Positions 45,160 through 55,334 of a DNA stretch of 64,000 nt are shown piece after piece; positions within the stretch are counted from its first letter, which is position 1, and each line of letters starts with the position of its first letter. Made by a program: the position numbers and the translations under genes. The notes under the pieces are model-generated. The model ran no database searches. It worked only from the letters and a program-made list of their open reading frames with translations, and was not told where the DNA came from. Source of the DNA: Deltaproteobacteria bacterium (GTDB taxonomy: Bacteria; Desulfobacterota; Syntrophia; Syntrophales; JACQWR01); the NCBI GenBank assembly GCA_016209105.1, contig JACQWR010000014.1, forward strand, positions 55,120-119,119. Reading direction: 5' to 3'.

Positions 45160-46647
45160 TCAGAAAAAGATGAAGCCCACAACGATGAATACCGGCATGA
45201 GAATGGGAATGGAGTATTTGAACATATAGCCGAAGAAACTGGGCATATTTACGCCGAACTCTTTCGCTATGGAGTTTATCATGAAATTCGGGGCATTCCC
45301 TATGTACGTGTTTGCTCCCATAAACACGGCGCCGACGGAGACGGCCGTGAGGAAGCTGATAAAAGCAGGATTTGCCGTTGCGGTATTTGCCGCGAGCGCC
45401 GCCGGCACCATGGATTCCGTCAATCCGAGCTGTCCCAGGGCTAAGTTGAAAAAAGTCAGGTAGGTGGGGGCATTGTCAAGAAAAGAGGATAATCCCCCCG
45501 TTATCCAATAATAGTGGATGGGTTCTTTGACGAGGGCGATAAGTCCCGACAGGGGGCCTTCCATCCCGGCCTTTAACATCGCCAGCAGGGGAATGATCGT
45601 CACGAAGATGCCGGCAAAGAGCTTCGCCACTTCCTGAATGGGAAACCAGGTGAAGTCATTCGCGTGTCTTAAGCGCTTGGGGGTTATGACCAGGGAGAGG
45701 ATGCCGAAGACGATAATCATGGCGTCCCTTGCCAAATTCTGCCATTGAAGTTCTATCCCCCGTACGGAACAATTGCCCCCGTCCCAGCAACCGCTGGTCA
45801 CCACCATGCCGACCACGCCGGCCAGAAGTATGAAGTTGTAGCTTCCCTCTATTTTCAGGAGAACCGTTTTTTCCTTCTCCGGTTCCACGATGATTTCCGT
45901 TTTTTTTTCCCGAAAAAAATAAAAACTGTCCAACATAAAAAAAATTGCCAGGAGCACTGCTACAGTGAACAGCATATGCGGCAGGATAGCCTTGGTCACC
46001 CAGAAGAAGGGGACCTGGTGAAGAAAACCGAGGAACAGCGGCGGGTCGCCCAGGGGGGTCAGCGAACCGCCGATGTTTGCCACGAGGAAGATGAAAAAAC
46101 ATATGGTGTGCACCTTGTTCTGCCGGGTCTTGTTTGCATTTAACACCGGCCGGATCATAACCATGGCGGCGCCGGTGGTTCCTACCCAGGAAGCCAGGAA
46201 GGTTCCCATGCAGAGCATCGCTGTATTTATTATCGGTGTTCCGCTGAAGGAGCCGGTAATGACAATGCCGCCCGCAATGGTGAACAGGCCCCACAGAAGA
46301 ATGATGAACGGTATGTAGTCAACTAAAAAAATATGCAAAATTTCATACAGGGCAACGTGCGGAAACGCATAGAGAAAAGGGAGGGCAAAGAGCAGCGCCC
46401 AGAAAATAGTCGCTTTCCCGTAGTGCAAGTGCCAGAAACGGGGGGTGAAGAGAGGGCAGAGAGCGATGGAAAGCAGGATGCCGATAAAGGGGACGGCCGA
46501 CCACCAAGGCAATATCTTCCCGATAGCGCCCCCTCCACCGGCAGCCCACGCTCCGCCGGGCAGGGCGAGGTCGGCGATCAAGAGCAGGGGGAGTAGGGCG
46601 GTCAACGCGGGGATGATAGCGAAAGATACTGTTCGGGTTTGTTTCAT
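45160..46647 (-). CDS. Na+/H+ antiporter, NhaD/ion-transporter family
   Basis: This protein of about 495 residues has about 12-13 membrane helices. The two half repeats have conserved GTTGAAMVMIRP and GGSLTPLGDPP in the first half, and FLDNAPTYLTFFNLA and GANTYIGNAPNF in the second, which are typical of the NhaD/IT superfamily. A signal-like hydrophobic start (to about 40) precedes. Start ATG at 46647 has GGAGGAG upstream. Next to the Na+-pumping decarboxylase, it could recycle or extrude Na+. Confidence 0.87.
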   Translation of the reverse strand: MKQTRTVSFAIIPALTALLPLLLIADLALPGGAWAAGGGGAIGKILPWWSAVPFIGILLSIALCPLFTPRFWHLHYGKATIFWALLFALPFLYAFPHVALYEILHIFLVDYIPFIILLWGLFTIAGGIVITGSFSGTPIINTAMLCMGTFLASWVGTTGAAMVMIRPVLNANKTRQNKVHTICFFIFLVANIGGSLTPLGDPPLFLGFLHQVPFFWVTKAILPHMLFTVAVLLAIFFMLDSFYFFREKKTEIIVEPEKEKTVLLKIEGSYNFILLAGVVGMVVTSGCWDGGNCSVRGIELQWQNLARDAMIIVFGILSLVITPKRLRHANDFTWFPIQEVAKLFAGIFVTIIPLLAMLKAGMEGPLSGLIALVKEPIHYYWITGGLSSFLDNAPTYLTFFNLALGQLGLTESMVPAALAANTATANPAFISFLTAVSVGAVFMGANTYIGNAPNFMINSIAKEFGVNMPSFFGYMFKYSIPILMPVFIVVGFIFF

Positions 46648-46983
46648 ACTCAACTCCTCCGGAGACGCAGTTATTTAATGGGTGGCAGGAGGGCATTTCC
46701 TGTTGTCTTCCATGACCGGCAAGCCCCGTTCCTTGTTTCATCCTGCGGGCGGGGCTTCAATCCATAATGTAAATTCCCGTGCATTGCAAGCCATTTTCAC
46801 GCTCTGAATAATAGGCATTGATTTTAAGCAGAGTCATTCTTTTCCCTCATTTCTCTCTACCGTATTTCTCCCTATTGGATTCCAAAATTAATAGATAAAA
46901 TTGCTGAACTCTAATTTAAAATGTGCTACACATGACCGCCTTGGTTTCTCAGGCTCATTCCATGAACTATGAGGAGGAAGCGT
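46648..46983. other. Divergent intergenic region between antiporter and Ca2+ ATPase
   Basis: Promoters for both divergent genes should be here. The only structure I see is a hairpin at 46721-46757 (AAGCCCCG and CGGGGCTT with a 21-base loop), similar to the first hairpin of the A repeat. Confidence 0.4.
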
Positions 46984-49809
46984 ATGGCGATTCGAGAGTG
47001 TCACTTCAAAAGCATTGATGACGTTGCCAGCGAAATGGAGACCCATATCGAGAAGGGGTTGACCCAGGAGCAGGTCGAGGAACGACTGCAACAACATGGG
47101 CCCAACGAGCTTCAGGAAAAGCCCCGTCCAGGTTTTTTTTCAATGCTCTTGGCACAGTTCAATAATTTTCTGGTCATTATCTTGATTGTCGCGGCGGTCG
47201 TTTCCCTCCTTTTGGGGGAGTATGTTGATGCCATCGCCATCATGGTTATCGTTGCCTTGAATGCGGTGGTCGGAGTCGTCCAAGAATCAAAGGCGGAAGC
47301 GGCTCTGGCGGCTCTAAAAAAGATGTCGGCCCCGAACGCTCAAGTGATTCGAGACGGACACCAGATCACTATTCCCTCGCGGGAACTGGTTCCGGGAGAT
47401 ATCGTCATTATCGAAGCGGGAAACTACATCCCGGCCGATATGCGTCTGGTAGAGAGCATCAATCTTAAAATCGAAGAGGCCTCGCTTACGGGGGAATCCG
47501 TACCGGTGGACAAGGTGGCGAATGTGGTCCTGGATAAAGACATTCCGATCGGAGACCAACAGAATACCGCCTTTATGTCCACCGTGGCGACGTATGGGCG
47601 GGGAAAAGGTCTTGTCACTGCCACGGGGATGCATACGCAGATAGGCCTTATCGCGGAGATGCTCCAATCTTACGAGGCGGAACCGACGCCTCTCCAGGTG
47701 AAACTCGACCAGCTGGCAAAAACGCTCGGCATCCTTTGCCTGGTCATTTGCGGAATTATTTTCATCTACGGCCTCATCCGGAATACGCACTTCGGGACCA
47801 TCTTTAGTGAGGGTCTTCTGGTTTACCTCTCCGCTGAGAAGAAGGACATTGTCGAGCTCTTCATGACCGCCGTGAGTCTGGCAATTGCCGCGGTTCCTGA
47901 AGGATTGCCCGCTGTCGTAACGATTTGTCTGGCCCTCGGCATGCAGCGGATGATAAGGCGCCATGCCCTGATCCGCAAACTTCCTGCCGTCGAAACCCTC
48001 GGCTGCACTACGGTCATCTGTTCCGACAAAACCGGCACCTTAACCCAGAACCAAATGACGGTCGTTCAGGGATGGGTGCCTGGTAAACGGTTCAAGGTAA
48101 CCGGCGAGGGCTATAATCCCCAGGGCCATTTCTACCTCGAGGGGCAGCCCTTGAGTCCCCACCATGATCCGGGCGTTGCGTTCCTCCTTCACGGCGGGAT
48201 GCTCTGCAATGACGCCAAGTTGGAGGTAAGCGGCGAGGAAAGAGGCGAAAAAAGCTGGCGGATGGTCGGGGACCCCACCGAGGGGGCCTTGGTAGTCGCG
48301 GCTGCCAAATCCGGACTTTGGATCAACGAATTGAAGAAAATCCTCCCTCGCGTCCAGGAGATTCCTTTTGATTCCGAACGAAAGCTGATGACTACGATTC
48401 ACCGGTTGCAAGGCGCCCCCTCTTTCTGTTTCGAGTGTCCCTCCATTGTCGCCCTTGTAAAGGGAGCGCCTGATGTTATCCTGGATGTCTGCGACAATAT
48501 CGTCGAGAACGGGAAATCCGTTCCCCTTACACCCGAAAAGCGGAAAGAAGTGCTATCCGTAAATCAGGATATGGCCCGTCAAGCCTTGCGTGTCTTGGGA
48601 GTGGCCTACCGGCCCATGGATGAACTGCCGGCCCAGTGCAGCCCGGATAGTGTGGAAAAAAACCTTACCTTCGTGGGGCTCTTGGGGATGATTGACCCGG
48701 CCCGGCCCGAAGTTAAAGAGGCCGTGAAGATCGCTCAGGGGGCGGGGCTGAGAAGTGTCATGGTCACCGGGGATTACAAGGACACCGCCGAAGCCATTGC
48801 CAAAGAGATCGGTATCCTGGTCCCTGACGGAAAAGTGCTCAGCGGGGCGGAGCTCGATAAGATGAGTGAAAAAGAGCTTGCCGCGGTCGTTGGTCAGATA
48901 AATGTCTGCTGCCGCGTCTCCCCTGCCCATAAAACAAAGATCGTTGATGCCTTCAAAGCAAGCGGTCAGGTCGTTGCCATGACAGGTGACGGAGTGAATG
49001 ACGCTCCCGCCCTGAAGCGCGCCAACATTGGCGTGGCCATGGGAATTACCGGGACGGACGTCACGAAAGAGACTGCCGACATGGTGCTGACCGATGATAA
49101 TTACGCCAGCATCGTCTCGGCAATTGAGGAGGGCCGGGTCATCTATTCGAACATCCGGAAGTTCGTCTATTTCCTCATTACCTGTAACGTCGGCGAAATT
49201 TCGATTATCTTTCTGGCGATGCTCTTGGGTTGGCCCGTGCCTTTGCGGCCCGTTCAACTGTTGATGCTCAACCTGGTTACCGATGGCGCTCCGGCGCTGG
49301 CCTTGGGTATGGAAAAGGGCGATCCGGATATTATGAAACGGCCTCCCCGCTCTACCCAAGAGCCGGTCATTAACTGGCAGATGAAGATTGGTACGGTGGT
49401 GCAAGCCTCGGTGATGACGTTAGCGGTGCTCACGTCTTATTACTTTGCCCGTAAGATGTATCCGGAAGATTTGACCCACGCTCAAACCATCGCTTTTGTG
49501 ACCCTCTGCATGTCTGAGTTGCTGCGAGCTTTCACGGCCCGCTCTGAATACCACAGCATCTTTTCCATCGGGTTTTTATCGAACAAGTGGATGCTCGGTG
49601 CGGTCGGCATCTCTGCCTTGTTTCTTCTGCTCGTCGTTTATGTGCCGCTCTTCAATCCCTTTTTTGACACCGTCCCCCTGAGCATGGACGACTGGATATT
49701 TATGATCCCCTTTATGATAATGGATTCAATAGCTGCTGAGCTCCTCAAAATCTACTTCCGCTTCAAAGCGGTCAAAATGCTTTTAATCAAACCAACGGCG
49801 TATAATTAA
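46984..49809 (+). CDS. P-type Ca2+-transporting ATPase (SERCA/PMCA-like)
   Basis: This 941-residue P2-type ATPase has an N-terminal cation ATPase domain, TGES (LTGESVPVD), the ion-binding [12 protein letters not shown] in helix 4, the phosphorylated Asp at about 348 (CSDKTGTLT), KGAPD, and [20 protein letters not shown]. Motifs and length fit bacterial Ca2+ pumps of the PMCA/SERCA group, rather than Kdp or heavy-metal pumps. AGGAGG lies before the ATG at 46984. A perfect 15-base hairpin follows the stop (49815-49847). Confidence 0.93.
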   Translation: MAIRECHFKSIDDVASEMETHIEKGLTQEQVEERLQQHGPNELQEKPRPGFFSMLLAQFNNFLVIILIVAAVVSLLLGEYVDAIAIMVIVALNAVVGVVQESKAEAALAALKKMSAPNAQVIRDGHQITIPSRELVPGDIVIIEAGNYIPADMRLVESINLKIEEASLTGESVPVDKVANVVLDKDIPIGDQQNTAFMSTVATYGRGKGLVTATGMHTQIGLIAEMLQSYEAEPTPLQVKLDQLAKTLGILCLVICGIIFIYGLIRNTHFGTIFSEGLLVYLSAEKKDIVELFMTAVSLAIAAVPEGLPAVVTICLALGMQRMIRRHALIRKLPAVETLGCTTVICSDKTGTLTQNQMTVVQGWVPGKRFKVTGEGYNPQGHFYLEGQPLSPHHDPGVAFLLHGGMLCNDAKLEVSGEERGEKSWRMVGDPTEGALVVAAAKSGLWINELKKILPRVQEIPFDSERKLMTTIHRLQGAPSFCFECPSIVALVKGAPDVILDVCDNIVENGKSVPLTPEKRKEVLSVNQDMARQALRVLGVAYRPMDELPAQCSPDSVEKNLTFVGLLGMIDPARPEVKEAVKIAQGAGLRSVMVTGDYKDTAEAIAKEIGILVPDGKVLSGAELDKMSEKELAAVVGQINVCCRVSPAHKTKIVDAFKASGQVVAMTGDGVNDAPALKRANIGVAMGITGTDVTKETADMVLTDDNYASIVSAIEEGRVIYSNIRKFVYFLITCNVGEISIIFLAMLLGWPVPLRPVQLLMLNLVTDGAPALALGMEKGDPDIMKRPPRSTQEPVINWQMKIGTVVQASVMTLAVLTSYYFARKMYPEDLTHAQTIAFVTLCMSELLRAFTARSEYHSIFSIGFLSNKWMLGAVGISALFLLLVVYVPLFNPFFDTVPLSMDDWIFMIPFMIMDSIAAELLKIYFRFKAVKMLLIKPTAYN

Positions 49810-49814
49810 GCCTG

Positions 49815-49847
49815 GGCAAACCCCCGGCGCCACGCCGGGGGTTTGCC
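49815..49847 (+). terminator. 15-bp hairpin after the Ca2+ ATPase
   Basis: GGCAAACCCCCGGCG, three bases, and its exact complement, six bases after the stop codon. There is no U-tract, so it may end transcription poorly or act as a 3' mRNA stabiliser. Confidence 0.5.
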
Positions 49848-49862
49848 AGAGTCTAACCGGAA

Positions 49863-50022
49863 GCGCACCCTGCAAGTCCCGCCGTAGAGGCGGGGTTCGG
49901 GGGCGCAATGAAAAAGAACTTCTTACGGGGAAGCCCCGCCCGGTGCGCGGTGAGTTTTCCGATTCCGGGAGTTCGCTCGTTCGGCATTCCCCGCGACGTG
50001 CTGCGGAGAATCTTCAATAGAA
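49863..50022 (-). repeat. Composite REP-like element (B + A), copy 2
   Basis: In reverse complement a B hairpin (GAAGATTCTCCGCAGC to GCGGGGAATGCC) precedes an A element (GGGGCTTCCCCGTAAG, then TTCATTGCGCCCC, then CCCGCC/GGCGGGACTTGCAGG). This is the same order as at 1-156. The first A hairpin is imperfect here. Confidence 0.7.
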
Positions 50023-50121
50023 ATCCGCATTATTGATCGGCAAACACCAAGCCTTCGGCTGTTATGTTTATGTGTCATTCGCGTATCGTTTTGATTCTTA
50101 CCGTAAAAGGAGGAGATTGCC

Positions 50122-51234
50122 ATGCGCGGACAAAAACAGGTAATCGAAGCGCTGTTCTCTCGTGCCGGCGTGAGGATAAACGGCACGAACCCCTGGGATA
50201 TCCAGGTAAACGATGATAGTCTGTATCCGCGGCTGCTCCGGGATAAAAATCTCGGCCTGGGTGAGACCTATATGGAGGGACTCTGGAGCTGCCCCCGTAT
50301 TGATGAGTTTATCTACCGCATCCTTACAGCCGATATTCACCGGGAGATAAAGGAGAGCGTGGGGATGTTTCTGCCTTACCTTTCCGCCCTTCTTTTCAAC
50401 CAGCAGTCGCGGCGCCGTTCCCACCGTGTCGCCGAAAAACACTACGATCTCGGCAACGATCTTTTCATGTCCTTTCTTGACCCCTATAACCAGTATAGTT
50501 GCGCCTTTTTTAATGGAACGGTTGACCTTGCGGAGGCGCAGATCAAGAAGCTCGATCTCATCTGCCGCAAAATCGGTCTCCGCCGGGAGGACCAGGTGCT
50601 GGACATCGGGTGCGGCTGGGGAGGGCTCTCCCGGTACATTGCGGAACGCTACGGCTGTAACGTTACCGCCGCCAACATCTCCCAAGAGCAGATACGCTAT
50701 GCAACGGAGTCTTGCAAGGGGCTGCCTGTCCGCATCTTAAACCGCGACTACCGCGATTTGGAAGGGGCGTTCGACAAGATCGTATCCGTGGGCATGTTCG
50801 AGCACGTGGGGGTAAAGAACTACCGGACCTTCATGCAGGTTGTTCATCGCGTTCTCAAGGAAAACGGCGTCTTTCTCCTCCAGACGATCGGCGGCAACTT
50901 GTCCAGGATAAAAACCGATCCCTGGGTCGCCAAATATATATTTCCAAACGGCATGCTGCCCAGCATCAGCCAGATCGGCAGGGCGGCAGAGGAGCTGCTG
51001 GTTATGGAGGATTGGCACAACCTGGGTCCCCATTACGACAAAACGCTGCTGGCCTGGCATGAAAACTTTCAGCAGGCCTGGCCACGCCTCAAAGACAGAT
51101 ATAGTGAACGGTTCAAACGCATGTGGGAGTATTATCTGCTCTGCTTTGCCGGTTCGTTCCGCGCCCGGTACATACAACTCTGGCAGATCGTCTTCACCCG
51201 GGGCGGCACGCCTCAGCCTCCGTGTCGCTGTTGA
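50122..51234 (+). CDS. cfa: Cyclopropane-fatty-acyl-phospholipid synthase
   Basis: This 370-residue SAM-dependent enzyme has the SAM loop VLDIGCGWGGLSRYIAE (about 155-171), the HYDLGNDLF motif, and the family EHVGVKNY near 230. It adds a methylene bridge to unsaturated acyl chains of membrane phospholipids, which lowers permeability to protons and other ions. AGGAGG is found before the ATG. It stands alone between the Ca2+ ATPase and the CDF exporter, with a B-type repeat fragment after its stop. Confidence 0.94.
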   Translation: MRGQKQVIEALFSRAGVRINGTNPWDIQVNDDSLYPRLLRDKNLGLGETYMEGLWSCPRIDEFIYRILTADIHREIKESVGMFLPYLSALLFNQQSRRRSHRVAEKHYDLGNDLFMSFLDPYNQYSCAFFNGTVDLAEAQIKKLDLICRKIGLRREDQVLDIGCGWGGLSRYIAERYGCNVTAANISQEQIRYATESCKGLPVRILNRDYRDLEGAFDKIVSVGMFEHVGVKNYRTFMQVVHRVLKENGVFLLQTIGGNLSRIKTDPWVAKYIFPNGMLPSISQIGRAAEELLVMEDWHNLGPHYDKTLLAWHENFQQAWPRLKDRYSERFKRMWEYYLLCFAGSFRARYIQLWQIVFTRGGTPQPPCRC

Positions 51235-51263
51235 CGGGTTTTGAAACGCTCCTTGAGCAAGCT

Positions 51264-51289
51264 GCGGGGAATGCCGAACGACCGAATTC
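51264..51289 (+). repeat. B-type REP fragment
   Basis: GCGGGGAATGCCGAACGA and the following CGAATTC match the B part of the element at 49982 (GCGGGGAATGCCGAACGA, then GCGAACTC). It lies between cfa and the CDF exporter. Confidence 0.4.
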
Positions 51290-51324
51290 AAAAACAGGCG
51301 GCGCTTTTTCAGGAATGGTAAATC

Positions 51325-52254
51325 ATGATCAACAACAGTTCAAAGGATGAGGAATCATGGGGCAGGCGTCTTTGCATCACCATGGTCATGAACTTCCTTA
51401 TTCCCCTGGTTCAGATTTACGGAGGTCTTGTTACCGGGAGCATGGCGCTGATCAGTGACGCGCTCCACAACATAGGCGATTTTACTTCCCTCGTGATCAG
51501 CTATATGGCTCTCCGCATGGGACGGCGAGGGCCCACGCGGGAGCAGACCTTCGGCTACAAACGCCTGGAGGTGTTGGCGGCGGTATTCAACGTGGCTCTC
51601 CTGTACGGGGTTGCCCTGTTCATTGCCTTCGAAGGCTGGCGGCGTCTCCACCACCCCCAGCCCATAGAAGGGTGGTTCGTGATCTGGGTTGCCCTCGCGG
51701 GCGTGATCGCTAACGCTTTCTCTGCGATTCTGCTCAACCGCGGTGCCAGAGTCAATCTCAACATGAGAAGCGCTTTTCTGCACATGATTACCGATGCCCT
51801 GGTTTCTCTTGGGGTGGTTATCCTCGGTGTTGTATGGCTTTTCCGGCCCTGGTACTGGCTGGATCCGCTTGTCTCCTGGGTAATCGTGGCCATGATTCTC
51901 TATAGCGGCTGGGGAATTCTGAAGAGCGCCTTCCTGATCTTTATGAATGCCACCCCGCCGGGCATAGATCTCGAGATCATAAAGAGAGAGGTGGAGGCCG
52001 TCGAGGGCATCAGGGAGATACACCATGTTCACGTCTGGCAACTGTCTCCGGAAAGCACGGCGTTGGCGGCGCACATTGTCGTTCCTGATCAGATGGTAAG
52101 CGGGATAGAAGACCTGGCGGCGAAAGTGCGCGAGCTCTTGTATTGCCGTTTCGGCATAGATCATCCCATCCTGCAGTTTGAAACCGGTCCCTCCAGGGCA
52201 ACAAGCCTGCTCTGCTGTCCCGATAGCAGCATTCATTCCGATCAGGTTCCCTAA
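51325..52254 (+). CDS. Cation diffusion facilitator (Zn2+/Cd2+/Fe2+-type exporter)
   Basis: This 309-residue protein has six membrane helices. The HxxxD metal-binding pairs are in DALHNIGDF (helix 2) and HMITDALVSLG (helix 5), and a ferredoxin-like cytoplasmic domain follows (about 215-295, with IREIHHVHVWQLS). It exports divalent metals in exchange for protons. The C-terminal tail has a CCPD cysteine pair. Which metal it carries cannot be determined. It ends about 90 bases before a convergent NrfD gene. Confidence 0.92.
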   Translation: MINNSSKDEESWGRRLCITMVMNFLIPLVQIYGGLVTGSMALISDALHNIGDFTSLVISYMALRMGRRGPTREQTFGYKRLEVLAAVFNVALLYGVALFIAFEGWRRLHHPQPIEGWFVIWVALAGVIANAFSAILLNRGARVNLNMRSAFLHMITDALVSLGVVILGVVWLFRPWYWLDPLVSWVIVAMILYSGWGILKSAFLIFMNATPPGIDLEIIKREVEAVEGIREIHHVHVWQLSPESTALAAHIVVPDQMVSGIEDLAAKVRELLYCRFGIDHPILQFETGPSRATSLLCCPDSSIHSDQVP

Positions 52255-52288
52255 GCAGCGGGCAACGGGAAGGCACGTTTCTTCCTGT

Positions 52289-52312
52289 GCCGCGGGACAA
52301 AGGTCCCGCGGC
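52289..52312. terminator. 10-bp GC-rich hairpin between convergent genes
   Basis: GCCGCGGGAC, AAAG, GTCCCGCGGC. It lies 35 bases after the CDF gene and 35 before the stop of the convergent NrfD gene, so it probably ends both transcripts. A strong U-tract is absent. Confidence 0.6.
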
Positions 52313-52346
52313 TTATTACCCGCTATTCGCCGGCCTTACGCAGTTT

Positions 52347-53606
52347 TCAGGAAGATTTCTCTTCGCCGAAGAGGGGGAATATCTTGGCAAGTATCCAGAA
52401 AAGGATAAAAGGCATGGCGCCGACCGCGAGCGCCCCCACCAGTCCCTCTTTCAGGGTTTCGAGATCGTGGGGTATGAGCGGGAGGTGATAGTGCATGAAC
52501 CCGGCAAAGGAGGACGAAAAGGACTGCCCGCCGATGACGACGTTCCAGCGCATCATGAAAACCCCCATGAGCATCAGCATCGAGCCGAGCGCGGCTCTCT
52601 TTATGGTGAGCCGCGGCAGCAAAAAAAGAATAAAAGGAAGCAAATTGCCCAGTCCGTACTGCAGGATGAAGATATTGGTAAAATCTTTGCCGTAGATGAG
52701 GTTTCGCAGGATATCCCAGGACTTCACAGCCGTGTAGCCCCGGAAAATCAAGTCCAGAAGTTCCAACGTGATGGCCAGAATCATGAACATGAGCAGGTAT
52801 CGTGACGTGATATTCACCACGTGCGCCTCCACGCTCTTGATCTGCGACTCTTCCTGGGATGAGAGGGTCGGATACCGTTTCCTCTTCCAGCCGACAATGA
52901 ATTTCCGTATCTCCATGGTCAGGATATAGGTCAGCATGCAGAGGGCAATCCCGGAAACAACAGCGGAACAGATGAAGATGACGGGCATGAGCGGCGTCAT
53001 CCAGAGGGCGTTTGCCTTCACGGACCCAAAAATGAAACCGGCATATCCATGAAGGAAACAGGCCACGGGGATTCCCACGCCGGCCAGTACCTTGACGGCT
53101 TTTTCGTCCTTGTGCAGGGCTTCTCCGCTTACGTCATAGGCGCCGAGGGTGAGCGCGGAGAAGAGCAGGTAGCGGAAGAATTCCACGGGCCCCTTGTGCG
53201 TTTTCCTTCCCAGCGAAAGCGCCGTTTCCACGAAGTGCTTGCGGTAAACGAACCAGAGTTCCGACGCCACGATCATGGCATAGGTGGAGAAAACAATGCC
53301 GAAGGCGGCGATGGCCGAGGTAAAATGGGGCGTCGCCATGACTTCGTAGTTGCGCAGCGGCTGCTGAAGGTGGAGCATGAGCGGCATCATGGCCACCGGC
53401 AGCAGGGCGAAGGAGAATACGAGGGAAAAACGGGCGATATCCTTCAACTGTTTTATGCCGAAGACGTGATAGAGGGAGGAGAGGACGAAGGCTCCGGCCA
53501 CCAGACCGGTCATGAAGGGATACATGACGATCTGTATGCTCCAGTAGATATATTCATTCGGATAGACGAAAAATTCCTTGACCGTCCATAGTTCGCCGTG
53601 AACCAT
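52347..53606 (-). CDS. NrfD/PsrC-family quinone-interacting membrane subunit
   Basis: This 419-residue protein has about ten membrane helices. It resembles NrfD, PsrC, DsrP and HmcC subunits that hold the quinone site, but no haem or cluster ligands. It follows the 4Fe-4S gene by one base, with AGGAGG in the end of that gene. The three minus-strand genes form tetrahaem-FeS-NrfD, a common layout for menaquinol oxidoreductases of sulfate- and metal-reducing bacteria. Direction of electron flow is not established here. Confidence 0.87.
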   Translation of the reverse strand: MVHGELWTVKEFFVYPNEYIYWSIQIVMYPFMTGLVAGAFVLSSLYHVFGIKQLKDIARFSLVFSFALLPVAMMPLMLHLQQPLRNYEVMATPHFTSAIAAFGIVFSTYAMIVASELWFVYRKHFVETALSLGRKTHKGPVEFFRYLLFSALTLGAYDVSGEALHKDEKAVKVLAGVGIPVACFLHGYAGFIFGSVKANALWMTPLMPVIFICSAVVSGIALCMLTYILTMEIRKFIVGWKRKRYPTLSSQEESQIKSVEAHVVNITSRYLLMFMILAITLELLDLIFRGYTAVKSWDILRNLIYGKDFTNIFILQYGLGNLLPFILFLLPRLTIKRAALGSMLMLMGVFMMRWNVVIGGQSFSSSFAGFMHYHLPLIPHDLETLKEGLVGALAVGAMPFILFWILAKIFPLFGEEKSS

Positions 53607-53607
53607 C

Positions 53608-54393
53608 TTATTTTACCTCCTTGCTCAACCCCAGATAGTACACCTGGGGTTTGGTCCCGTATTCATCCTTCAGCACGCCCACCCGCTCGCGCATGATGAT
53701 TTTTGTCACGGGATCACCGGGATCTTTTATGTTTCCGATCCGTCGTGCGCCGAAGGGGCAGGCGTCCATGCAGGCGGTTTTCATGCCGTTTGATATCCGG
53801 TGGTAACAGAAATTGCATTTGTCCACGACGCGATACTGAGGGTGGAAGAACCTCATGCCGTAGGGACAGGCCATTACGCAATATCCGCAGCCGATGCACC
53901 AGCTCCTGTCCACGAGAACGACCCCGTCCGGCGTTTGGTAGGTGGCTCCCACGGGACATACCTGCACGCAAGGGGGATTTTCACATTGATTGCATAACTT
54001 GGGGACGAAGAAGGCTTTCTCTATATTTTCCTTTTTTACCTGCTGATATTTTCCCAGTCCCAGGGCAATCTTGTCATTCGTAAATCCGTCTCTTCCCGCG
54101 TTCGGCGTATCGGCGTAAATGCGGCCGTCCCTGGTTACCACGTACCGTTCCACCCACGTTCTCGCCACGTTGGCTTCGAGGGGCAGTTCATTTTCCAGTT
54201 TGCAGGCCTTTACGCAGAAACCGCAGCCTACGCACTTATGGGTGTCCACCAGGAACACCCACCGTACCCGCGCTTTATCCGCCTTTTCGGCCAGGAGTTT
54301 TTTGGGGTCAAATATCTCCAGAGCGGCAAGCGGCAGAGACAGGCCGCCGGCAACCAGCATGGTTTTTTTACAGAAATCTCTGCGCGTAATCAT
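53608..54393 (-). CDS. Periplasmic 4Fe-4S ferredoxin-type subunit (Tat substrate)
   Basis: This 261-residue protein starts MITRRDFCKKTMLVAGG, a twin-arginine signal, so it is exported folded. It has four cluster motifs (CVGCGFCVKAC, CNQCENPPCVQVC, CIGCGYCVMAC, and CNFC with CMDAC) for four [4Fe-4S] clusters, like HmcB, DsrO or NrfC. It should link the quinone site of the NrfD subunit to the tetrahaem cytochrome. Start and stop overlap neighbours (ATGA and one-base gap). Confidence 0.92.
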   Translation of the reverse strand: MITRRDFCKKTMLVAGGLSLPLAALEIFDPKKLLAEKADKARVRWVFLVDTHKCVGCGFCVKACKLENELPLEANVARTWVERYVVTRDGRIYADTPNAGRDGFTNDKIALGLGKYQQVKKENIEKAFFVPKLCNQCENPPCVQVCPVGATYQTPDGVVLVDRSWCIGCGYCVMACPYGMRFFHPQYRVVDKCNFCYHRISNGMKTACMDACPFGARRIGNIKDPGDPVTKIIMRERVGVLKDEYGTKPQVYYLGLSKEVK

Positions 54394-54863
54394 CGTGTCG
54401 CCTCACGTTTGGGATTGTGCGCGTTATGGCAGTTGACGCATTCTATCCCCGCATTATGCATTTCCGGATTAATGCCCGTTATTGTTGCCCTGCCGCTCGC
54501 CGCATAGGGCAGGTAGGCATGACATCTCAGGCATAGTTCCCTGCTCCGGTCTATTTCCAACTTCGGCGGATTGTCCGGATGATTGCCGGCGGGACCATGG
54601 CAGTTTTCGCAGGGGATTGCGGCATGGAGGGAATCTTTGCGCGTGGCGATTTTATCCGCGTGACAATTCTTGCAGTATTCCGACGTTTTATATTTTGCCC
54701 CAAGGGATTTCCATTCCGCTTCGTTTGCCTTGCGGTAGAAACCGTACATATAGCCCTGTTCGTTGACGCCGAATCCTTTCGGGACGATAAACAATCTGGC
54801 AATCAGAACCAGGGCAATAAGGCCCAGGACTAAATATAACGGGCGCCAGACATGGCTTTTCAT
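54390..54863 (-). CDS. Membrane-anchored tetrahaem cytochrome c
   Basis: This protein of about 157 residues starts MKSHVWRPLYLVLG with GGGAGGG upstream, has one N-terminal membrane helix (about 7-25) and four CxxCH sites (CKNCH, CENCH, CLRCH, CVNCH). It resembles small NrfH-like/NapC-related or Hmc-type periplasmic cytochromes. It is first of the three-gene set with FeS and NrfD, so it probably exchanges electrons with periplasmic partners such as the divergent multihaem proteins. Confidence 0.88.
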   Translation of the reverse strand: MKSHVWRPLYLVLGLIALVLIARLFIVPKGFGVNEQGYMYGFYRKANEAEWKSLGAKYKTSEYCKNCHADKIATRKDSLHAAIPCENCHGPAGNHPDNPPKLEIDRSRELCLRCHAYLPYAASGRATITGINPEMHNAGIECVNCHNAHNPKREATR

Positions 54864-55334
54864 CGGTGTCCCTCCCCTTTTTAATGCGGCAGCGCTAACC
54901 CGCACTATCCGACAAGCTCCTGTCGGCCGGCATGAAACAGTGGTATAATGATCTCTGCAGGATATGTTCGTGGGCGCGGGATAGTATGGATACGAGCCGT
55001 TGCGCTTTGCCCCACTCCCCGGTTCATCGGGGCATCTCCATGGAATGGAAGCGCTTTTCTTGCATCATTTTTATAAAAGATGCAACAAAAAAATAGTGAT
55101 CGGTACGTATAAAACGGTTGTGCCGGGGAAATGCTACCGGGAAACTCTCCTTTCTGTAGCCGGTAGCCGGGGGGAGGCAACGCTCACATTTTTGTTGCTT
55201 TTTTCTTTTTCCTATATTAGGGGTACCTCCTTTATTAAGAGCCGCAGCGATTATTCCGTTTCACCAGAAGCCGGTGAAGAAAAAGTTTTGCGATATCAGG
55301 GTTTTCACGTTTCCGTTTTTTCAGGAGGATTAGC
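54864..55334. other. Divergent intergenic region between the two cytochrome gene sets
   Basis: This 471-base region has no gene that I can support. It must hold the promoters of both cytochrome operons. The first part is GC-rich. The part from about 55060 is AT-rich (tracts of A and T), and a small TTCACC/GGTGAA stem is at 55259-55277. AGGAGGA lies before the plus-strand start at 55335. Confidence 0.5.

Larger units (their letters stand above)
49810..50121. other. Intergenic region between Ca2+ ATPase and cfa
   Basis: This 312-base stretch holds the hairpin at 49815, the composite REP element at 49863-50022 and the cfa promoter and AGGAGG. There is no gene. Confidence 0.6.

Noticed and set aside
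45160..46647. Arsenite (ArsB) or citrate transporter as an alternative for the antiporter
   Set aside because: The motifs and the Na+ gene neighbourhood fit the NhaD-like antiporters better, although the ion-transporter families are related and I cannot exclude another substrate.
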